Below are positions 1 through 5,400 of a stretch of 5,469 bases of DNA, one piece after another. Made by a program: the position numbers and the translations under genes. Positions within the stretch are counted from its first letter, which is position 1. Each line of letters opens with the position of its first letter. The stretch comes from Phycisphaerales bacterium (lineage in GTDB: Bacteria; Planctomycetota; Phycisphaerae; Phycisphaerales; SM1A02). A model generated the notes under the pieces. The model was given only the letters and a program-made list of their open reading frames with translations. It ran no database searches and was not told the DNA's origin. Location: assembly GCA_007125255.1 (NCBI GenBank), contig SLDM01000289.1, forward strand, positions 1 to 5,469, given 5' to 3'.

Positions 1-68
1 AAGAGCATTCCGCTTCGAAGGTGCACTTCACCGAACCGGACGTTCTGGTCCCCCTTTCAGACCTTGAT

Positions 69-78
69 GAACCGGTTC
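69..78. promoter_or_regulatory. 10-bp perfect palindrome GAACCGGTTC
   Basis: GAACCGGTTC is its own reverse complement. With the preceding GAT it matches 12 of 13 bases of a site at 2268-2280 in front of eboD. It may be a protein-binding site, but no gene start lies close by and a 10-bp palindrome can occur by chance. Confidence 0.2.
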
Positions 79-132
79 AGCTGGTCCAGTATCCTCCGGT
101 CCTGGTTGGGGCCGGTTCAGCCAGCCGCTCCG

Positions 133-172
133 GCATCGCACCTGGGTGAAGTGTCACGAAAAGCATTGACGC
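133..172 (+). repeat. Direct repeat copy A (about 40 nt)
   Basis: The first 20 bases (133-152) match 474-493 at 19 of 20 positions. The similarity continues more weakly through an A-rich middle to a shared TGACGC end (167-172 here, 510-515 in copy B). The core is a near palindrome, CACCTGGGTG, at 139-148. The two copies start 341 bp apart in the same orientation. No gene follows copy A, whereas copy B runs into the leader of the gene at 522. Confidence 0.6.
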
Positions 173-230
173 CGTGCGGCGGCATTGCGGGACATCAGGG
201 CGGTTCCGCGGCGTGGTATGACACCTCTTT

Positions 231-260
231 ATGTCGTTTCAGCTCATCTCGTTTCAACTC
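231..260 (+). repeat. Two tandem copies of a 15-bp unit
   Basis: Bases 231-245 and 246-260 match at 13 of 15 positions, each built around TCGTTTCARCTC. The array lies in the gene-free region. It could be a small slippage duplication or a paired binding site; nothing in the sequence decides between them. Confidence 0.55.
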
Positions 261-374
261 CTTCCTCAACCGCGCCACTCTCGCCATCCATGGGTGCGCT
301 TTGAGCAAGCCCCCTCCCCCGCAACGCCTTCTTCGCTCCGCCCTCTGTGCCAAACGCCTCGCGGCCCCGTCGCT

Positions 375-422
375 TTGATACCTTGTTGCCTTGATGATTG
401 GATGCCTGGATGCCTGGATGCC
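375..422 (+). repeat. Six-unit 8-bp tandem repeat
   Basis: Three perfect TGGATGCC units occupy 399-422. Three diverged units lie in the same register to their left: TTGATACC (375-382), TTGTTGCC (383-390) and TTGATGAT (391-398). On the minus strand the consensus is GGCATCMA. The 8-bp period is not a multiple of three, so the array is more likely non-coding and grown by slippage. The gradient from perfect to diverged units suggests recent expansion at the right end. Confidence 0.75.
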
Positions 423-443
423 TCCGTCCTTCCCTCCCCCCTC

Positions 444-461
444 TTGGACTAGAATGTCCAA
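444..461. promoter_or_regulatory. Inverted repeat TTGGAC-N6-GTCCAA
   Basis: Perfect 6-bp arms, TTGGAC (444-449) and GTCCAA (456-461), flank a TAGAAT spacer. The dyad sits about 60 bp upstream of the start at 522, a plausible place for a dimeric regulator of the small membrane protein gene. As RNA it would be only a weak hairpin and has no T-tract, so an operator is likelier than a terminator. No promoter hexamers could be called with confidence nearby: TTGACG at 469-474 has no good -10 partner. Confidence 0.35.
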
Positions 462-473
462 TCAGCCATTGAC

Positions 474-515
474 GCATCGCACCCGGGTGAAGTCTTACTC
501 GTAAAGGAATGACGC
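474..515 (+). repeat. Direct repeat copy B, overlapping a gene leader
   Basis: This is the second copy of the 40-nt repeat. Its core, CACCCGGGTG at 480-489, is a perfect 10-bp palindrome. Its right part contains AAAGGA (503-508), the only Shine-Dalgarno-like sequence before the gene at 522, so the repeat covers the presumed promoter-proximal leader. The copy differs from A mainly between bases 494 and 509. Confidence 0.6.
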
Positions 516-521
516 GCCGAA

Positions 522-860
522 GTGCTCCCCCGCACGATCCAATCGATCATGCAACACGCCTGTCCGTGGCGCGGGATCGTTCTTCCGCTCGTCCTCGGCG
601 CGATCGCCATTCCGTGCATCGTGATGCAGACCGCATGGATCCCCGGCCGATACGCTCAACCCATCGTCCTTCACGGCACGCCGGGTATTATCATGGGTCT
701 GATGTTCATCGCGCTGGCAGTGGGCTTGAATCTCCGCCACTTCTGGATCGGAATCGAGTCCTTCGGACGAACCGCCGAGATTCTCGGCCTGATCGCCTAC
801 ATCGCATCGGTCTCAATGCTCCTCGTCCTCCTCGGCATGGCTCTGCGAACGATCTTCTGA
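522..860 (+). CDS. Small three-helix membrane protein, unknown function
   Basis: The product has 112 residues and I do not recognise its family. Hydrophobic segments lie at about residues 18-38, 53-75 and 85-108, which suggests three helices in the inner membrane with short polar links (WIPGRYAQP and RHFWIGIESFGRTAE). There is no signal peptide cleavage motif and no catalytic pattern. The frame is supported by strong G/C bias at third codon positions and by the regular hydrophobic pattern, neither of which the overlapping frames share. An in-frame stop at 510-512 limits the start to the GTG at 522 or the ATG at 549 (residue 10). I prefer the GTG because AAAGGA at 503-508 precedes it, although the 13-base spacing is long and no such site precedes the ATG. 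The gene stands alone, converging on eboD with a 130-bp gap. Its leader lies in direct repeat copy B. Confidence 0.75.
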   Translation: MLPRTIQSIMQHACPWRGIVLPLVLGAIAIPCIVMQTAWIPGRYAQPIVLHGTPGIIMGLMFIALAVGLNLRHFWIGIESFGRTAEILGLIAYIASVSMLLVLLGMALRTIF

Positions 861-880
861 ACCGAGATGCCGCTTCATAG

Positions 881-908
881 CGTGAGCGATTCAGAGTCAC
901 GTTTCGTT
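881..908 (+). terminator. Weak candidate hairpin after the membrane protein gene
   Basis: CGTGA (881-885) pairs with TCACG (897-901) across an 11-base loop and is followed by TTTCGTT. It starts about 20 bases after the stop of the plus-strand gene. The stem is short and the T-tract broken, so it would be inefficient if it acts at all. The rest of the 861-990 convergent gap holds only another imperfect 5-bp stem (954-958 with 967-971). Confidence 0.25.
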
Positions 909-990
909 CAAACAGATGATGGTCGCCGCCGGGCACGGAACATCCACTCTCGACGCGTGTGAACAGACGCGGCGGGTTGACCGGCTGCCC

Positions 991-2229
991 TCAGCCCCCA
1001 CCCCTTTGGTCCCCACCCCTTCGGCCAGTCTTCAGGCCGCCGGCGCTGAGGTCATCAATCGCCTCGCGGACGACCGATGGGTCGATTTCGTGGACGTCGC
1101 TCTGTTCGCCGATACCGTTGATCAGCGCGATCGTGAGCCGGCCGCCGAGATGTTCGCGAAACTCATCGAGCCCTTCCAGCAGCGTCTCCGTCTCGTGCAG
1201 CGCGGGGTGGTGCAGGTCAAAGCCGAGCGCCAGAAGACACGCCAGGATCCGTTCGCGGTCCGGCGCCGCGAGCAATCCCGTCCGCTCGGCGTACACCACA
1301 TCGAGGGCGAGTCCGATCGCGACCGCTTCGCCGTGTCGGAGATCAAAGGAGGTCATCTGTTCGAGCTTGTGCGCGGCCCAGTGGCCGAAATCGAGCGGCC
1401 GGGCGGTGGTCAGTTCAAAGGGATCCCCTCCGCTCAGGATGTGCTTGAGATGCAGTTCCGCGCTCCTTTGAATGATCGGGCCGGCGACGGCAAGATCGCG
1501 ATCGTTGATCGCGCCGATGGACGATTCGATCAGGCGGAAGAAGCCCGCGTCCTTGACCAGCGCGACCTTGACCGCTTCGCTGAAGCCGCACCGCCAGTCG
1601 CGGCCGGAGAGCGTCCTCAGCAGGTTGAAGTCATTGATCACCGCCCACGGAACGGCAAAGGTGCCGAGGAAGTTCTTCTTGCCGAAACGGTTCACGCCGT
1701 TCTTGACGCCCACGCCGGCATCTCCCTGGGCGAGGGTGGTCGAGGGCAGTCGAATCAGGCGCACCCCACGGTGGGCCGTGGCCGCGGCGAATCCGGCCGC
1801 GTCGAGCACCGCGCCCCCGCCGATGGCGAGAACGTAGGAGTGCCGGCAGATCCCGCGCTCGTGAATCGCAGAGAGCACCTCGTCGATCAGGGCCGGATCG
1901 TTCTTGGCCGCCTCCCCGCCGGGCAGGAACAGCGCGGAGCCGGCCGGCGTGACGCGATCCTCGTGAGCGCGAAGGTACGACTCGACCCTTCGAAGCAGAT
2001 CCGGCTGGGCTTCGTGGAGCCCCTGGTCCATGATCGTCAGGACCTGGGCCGGCCGATCGGACGGGGTTTCGATCACCGAGATGAGTTCCGGCGCGTTGAT
2101 CTCGAACACGTCCCGCGTGGCCCGCAGCCGGTACGGCACCCGCAGATGCAATTCACCCCACCGACCGTCACGGTCGTCCAGCGACCGGGGGCGGCCGTTC
2201 TTCAGGTTCTCAGGAGTGTCGGGGAGCAT
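991..2229 (-). CDS. eboD: EboD-like sugar-phosphate cyclase (3-dehydroquinate synthase superfamily)
   Basis: This 412-residue protein has the full dehydroquinate-synthase fold pattern. PGGE with KN lies at 103-110, the NAD-binding GGGAVLD at 137-143, AATAHRGVRLIRLPSTTLAQ at 149-168, and VKNGVNRFGKKNFLGTF at 175-191. Putative metal ligands are E218 (in SEAVK), H283 (in FGHWAAH) and H299 (in LRHGEAVAIG). The GICRHSYVLAIGGG and KNFLGTF segments and the VFEINAPEL N-terminus fit EboD of ebo clusters better than housekeeping AroB. In those clusters the protein is thought to help process or export precursors of secondary metabolites; its exact reaction is not settled. LDFGH replaces the LNxGH usual in AroB. 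The ATG at 2229 gives the expected N-terminal length but has no clear Shine-Dalgarno. No other ebo gene is visible. The C-terminus ends in a Gly/Arg-rich tail (about 400-412) encoded by a 15-bp duplication. AroB or another cyclase is the alternative. Confidence 0.88.
   Translation of the reverse strand: MLPDTPENLKNGRPRSLDDRDGRWGELHLRVPYRLRATRDVFEINAPELISVIETPSDRPAQVLTIMDQGLHEAQPDLLRRVESYLRAHEDRVTPAGSALFLPGGEAAKNDPALIDEVLSAIHERGICRHSYVLAIGGGAVLDAAGFAAATAHRGVRLIRLPSTTLAQGDAGVGVKNGVNRFGKKNFLGTFAVPWAVINDFNLLRTLSGRDWRCGFSEAVKVALVKDAGFFRLIESSIGAINDRDLAVAGPIIQRSAELHLKHILSGGDPFELTTARPLDFGHWAAHKLEQMTSFDLRHGEAVAIGLALDVVYAERTGLLAAPDRERILACLLALGFDLHHPALHETETLLEGLDEFREHLGGRLTIALINGIGEQSDVHEIDPSVVREAIDDLSAGGLKTGRRGGDQRGGG
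995..1019 (-). other. G-quadruplex motif at the 3' end of eboD
   Basis: On the eboD-sense strand, reading from 1019 down to 995, the order is four G, T, four G, ACCAAA, four G, T, five G. That meets the usual rule of four runs of at least three G with loops of 1-7 bases, and allows four tetrads. It lies in the last codons before the TGA at 991-993, so it would be present in the eboD mRNA. Folding is inferred from the motif only. Confidence 0.6.
996..1025 (-). repeat. 15-bp in-frame tandem duplication in the eboD tail
   Basis: Bases 996-1010 and 1011-1025 match at 13 of 15 positions. The unit is five codons long, keeps the eboD frame, and encodes the Gly/Arg-rich tail (RRGGD then QRGGG). The tail lies beyond the conserved last helix of the enzyme and so is probably a lineage-specific extension. 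Confidence 0.65.
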
Positions 2230-2270
2230 GATGATCTACGGTCATCGACGATTGACAGCGCCGGGGAGAT

Positions 2271-2280
2271 GAACCAGTTC
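2271..2280. promoter_or_regulatory. GAAC-CA-GTTC dyad upstream of eboD
   Basis: This near palindrome lies 42-51 bp before the eboD start. A related GAAC-A-GTTC dyad occurs at 2325-2333 inside the 12-bp array, and a closely matching site lies at 66-78. The position suits a promoter-proximal regulator site. No clear -35/-10 pair was found on the minus strand. Confidence 0.25.
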
Positions 2281-2305
2281 CTTTCACAACCGCTCACGAG
2301 CCAGC

Positions 2306-2341
2306 CTTCATCAAACGCTTCATCGAACAGTTCATCGAACG
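2306..2341 (-). repeat. Three tandem 12-bp units upstream of eboD
   Basis: The units are CTTCATCAAACG (2306-2317), CTTCATCGAACA (2318-2329) and GTTCATCGAACG (2330-2341), written on the plus strand. Two units carry the small dyad TTC-ATC-GAA. The array lies 77-112 bp before the eboD start and about 90 bp after the RND stop. It may be an array of binding sites for one regulator or a slippage product. It could be read in frame as Ser-Ser-Asn repeats on the plus strand, but no credible gene covers it. Confidence 0.6.
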
Positions 2342-2373
2342 ACTCAACGTCCGCCTGAAGGCGAGAAGGGACC

Positions 2374-2416
2374 CGCCGCGGCGAATGCCCGAGCTTCGGG
2401 GTTCCGGCCGCGGAAC
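2374..2416 (-). terminator. Stacked GC-rich hairpins behind the RND gene
   Basis: Within 60 bases after the RND stop, in transcription order, come GTTCCG-CGGC-CGGAAC (2416-2401, perfect 6-bp stem with a 4-base loop), CCCGA-AGC-TCGGG (2400-2388, 5-bp stem) and the 10-bp palindrome CGCCGCGGCG (2383-2374). No T-tract follows, so a classic intrinsic terminator is not shown. These may act as an mRNA 3' end stabiliser or a partial terminator between the RND gene and eboD. Confidence 0.35.
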
Positions 2417-2432
2417 AACCGGCGCGTCCGCA

Positions 2433-5400
2433 TTACTCGCTTCTGCGGTCATACGTGACCAGGCCGCGATCGGTTGCGGCCGCGCCACCCGGTGCCGCGC
2501 TTCCGGCCGGAGAAGGCACGCCGAGTGACTCGGCAAGCGTCGGCCTGGTCCGCGCCGCCAGCGCCTGGGCGGCGTCAATCACCAGGCTGAACAGGAGCGG
2601 AACCAGCAGCAGCGTGAACACCGAGGAAACAATCAGACCGCCCACGACCACGCTGCCCAGCCCGCGATAGAGTTCCGAGCCCGAACCGGGCATCAGGACC
2701 AGCGGCAACATCGCGCCGACCGAGGTCAGCATGCTCATGAAGATCGGCCGGACCCGCGTCCGCACCGCTTCGGAGATGGCGAGCCGCGGTTCGAGCACGC
2801 CGTCGATGTCCTGGGCGGCATCGCCCGTGCCGCGCATGAAGTTCAGCGACTGGTGCACGATCAGGATCGCGTTGTTCACCACCACCCCGATCAGGATGAC
2901 GAAGCCGAGCATCGTCAGCACATCGAGGTTCTGAACGGGCAGGTAGGGATTCCCCTGACTCCAGGCGTGGACGATCGCCAGCGCGATGAACCCGCCGAGC
3001 GTCGCCAGCGGAACGGAAAACATGATGACCAGGGGGTGGACAAAGCTCTGGAAGAGCACGCACATGAGCAGGTAGACGATGATCAGCGCGAGCACGAGGG
3101 AACTGCCGAGCGTGCCGGTGAACGACCCGTCTCCCAGGAGGGCGTTCCGCACCGCCTGGAGTTTGCTCGCGGAGCCGGCGACGTTGACCTCGATATCCGG
3201 CGTGATGATCCCCTGGCCACGGTAGTCGGCCAGGATGCCGTTGATCTCACTGATCGCGGATTCCAGCGGCATCCCGTCCGGCGCGGTGAACTGCAGGGAG
3301 ACCGCGCGCTGCCGGCCGACGCGCAGAATCTCCTGCGGCGCGGTCGTGCGATTGAGTATCGCCACGCTGGTCAGCGGGACCACATCGCCGGTCGGGGCGG
3401 CGATCGGCGTGTCGTCGATGCCGGCGAGCTGGCGCGTGGTCACCGAATCGCGCGCGACCAGCTTCAGGTCGATCGTCTCTCCGCCCAGACGGTACTCGCC
3501 GATAATCGCGCCGTCGCCGGCGGCCTGCACGGCGATGCCGAGATCGGCCGTGGTCATGCCGAGTTCGCTCAGACGGATCCGGTCGGGAATGATTTGAAGT
3601 TCCGGGCCCTGGATATTGAAGTTGTTCGGCTCGGTCTGCACGGTGAAGGGGCCGTAGCGCTCCACCATCTCGCCGTACACCGCGCCGGCGGCAGCGATGA
3701 CACGGTCGAGGTCATCACCGGCAAAATCCACCTTGACCGCCGACCCGGTGTTTCCGCCCAATCGGAAGAGCGGAACCTGGAAGGCAAAGGAAAGCACCCC
3801 CGGCGCGACATCCTGGCGCGTCGCCTGTTGAAAGAGCGGCCGCAGATCCGCCACCCGACCTGGTTCATCGCTGATGGCGCCGTGGAACATCGTCGTCGGC
3901 GTGGCGACGAAGAAGTAGTTCTCTATGGACGGAGGCACGACCGGATCGCCGGGACGCCCCAGGCGCGGATTAAAGACGGAAATCTCCGGCAGCTCCGCGA
4001 CGGCCTGCGCGTACGCTTCGGGATCATCCTTGAGCTTGCCCGCCTCCCAGAAGGGGCGCATCGTCGCTTCGATCCGCTCACCGAGCCGCGATTGCTGTTC
4101 GAGGTTGTAACCCGGCGGCGGGTTCAGGATGCCGAAGATCAGGTTGCGATTGCCCTGCGGCAGGTAGTCGGCCGGGGGCATGAGCCACCAGCTTCCCAGT
4201 AGCGATACGCCGGTCAGGACCGCCACGATCGCGACCCGCGCCATCACGCTGCCGCACAACCAGTGGATGATCCATCCCCAGAGGCGCGGAATCGAACCGA
4301 CCGCGCGGCCGATCGCCAGCGCAGCATCGATCGGGGCCATCATCACCCGCTGGAAGCGCGACCGGCCGGAGCGGTCGACCGGCTCGCGCCGCTTGATCGG
4401 TTTGAGCAGCCGCGCGCTGGCGGTGGGAATGACGGTGATCGAGACGAGCAGGCTCAGCGCGATCGCCGCGCAGATCGCCAGCGCGATATCGCGGAAGAGC
4501 TGCCCCGCTTCTTCCTGAACGAGCAGGATCGGGACGAAGACCGCGATCGTGGTGAGCGTGGAGGCGAGGATCGCGCCAGCCACCTCCCGGGCGCCGTCGT
4601 ACGACGCCTTCATCGCCTGCTTGCCCATCTCCAGGTGCCGAAAGATGTTCTCGAGCACCACGATCGCATTATCCACCACCATGCCGACGGCAAACGCCAT
4701 GCCGGCCAGCGAGATGACATTGACGCTCCGGCCGAGCATGACCATGACGACCACCGAGCCGATCACGGAGATCGGAATCGCCAGGGCGATGATGCCGACC
4801 GAACGGAGCGACCGCAGAAAGATGAGCAGCACAAGAATGGCAAGCGATCCGCCGATCCAGATATTGCTGCGCACGAGCGCGAGCGCATCATCGATATAGA
4901 TCGTCTGGTCATACACCTGCCGAAGGCGCAGCGGCGAACTCAGGCCGATCTGCTCGGAGTAGGTATCGAGCAACCCCCCCTCGGCGTTGAGCCGGTCGAT
5001 CTCCCGCTGGAGACCGGCCATGACCTCCATCACGTTGGAGCCGACCTCGCGCTGGGCGTTGATCGCGATCACCGGCTCGCCGCGCGATCGCACGAGCCGG
5101 TTGGGGCGCTTGTACGCCTCGACGACCTCCGCGATATCTCCGATGCGGATCGGACCGCGGCCGGTGTGGGTGATGACGCTCTGTTCGATCTGTTCGGTGG
5201 CCTCGAACTGGCCGATGGTGCGCACCCGAACGTCGAGCTTGCCTTCGGCCAGTTCTCCGGCCGAGACATTGCGGTTGGCCCGCTGGATCGCATCGACGAG
5301 CTGCGTGGCGGTGATGCGATGCTGGGCGAGGCGGATCGGGTCGAAGCGAATCTGCACCTCGCGCTCCCGTCCGCCCAGAACGTTGATCTCGGACATCCCC

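Larger units (their letters stand above)
1..521. other. Gene-free, repeat-rich intergenic region
   Basis: I find no convincing gene in these 521 bases. Reading frames are open on both strands, but their translations are rich in Arg, Pro and Ser, show no domain or membrane pattern, and overlap each other. The 8-bp tandem array inside the stretch would shift frame from unit to unit, which argues against coding. The region contains a pair of 40-nt direct repeats, two short tandem arrays, two dyads and pyrimidine-rich tracts around 305-350 and 421-446. The last part must hold the promoter and leader of the small membrane protein gene that starts at 522. No tRNA- or riboswitch-like fold was recognised by eye. 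Confidence 0.7.

Noticed and set aside
1..378. Open plus-strand frame from the window edge, possibly the end of an upstream gene
   Set aside because: The translation has no domain pattern, contains Pro/Ser/Arg-rich runs, and spans the 40-nt repeat and the 15-bp tandem repeat. A true gene end here cannot be fully excluded because the left context is missing.
195..477. Minus-strand open frames across 195-461 and 244-477
   Set aside because: They overlap each other in different frames, are Gly/Arg-rich, and read through the 8-bp tandem array, so they are more likely non-coding.
469..499. Sigma70-type promoter with TTGACG at 469-474
   Set aside because: No acceptable -10 hexamer lies 16-18 bases downstream, and the stretch belongs to the repeat.
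133..515. Insertion sequence or CRISPR array bounded by the 40-nt repeats
   Set aside because: There is no transposase, there are no terminal inverted repeats or target duplications, and only two same-strand copies 341 bp apart with no regular spacer structure.
509..880. 123-codon plus-strand frame starting with ATG at 509
   Set aside because: It has an attractive AAAGGA directly before it, but the product is Arg/His/Asp-rich without pattern and overlaps the membrane protein frame, which has the coding-like composition.
2306..2341. GAAC/GTTC sites as an SOS (LexA) box
   Set aside because: Spacings between GAAC and GTTC, or between successive GAAC words, do not fit the LexA patterns I know (GAAC-N4-GTTC or GTTC-N7-GTTC).
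916..2358. 480-codon open frame on the plus strand over eboD
   Set aside because: It is the antisense shadow of eboD: the minus-strand frame has complete cyclase motifs, while this one is low-complexity and rich in Arg, Asp and Gln, with no recognisable domain.
2853..4202. 449-codon open frame on the plus strand within the RND gene
   Set aside because: It lies opposite a clearly conserved RND transporter and its translation is rich in His, Arg, Asp and Gln, typical of an antisense frame in GC-rich DNA.
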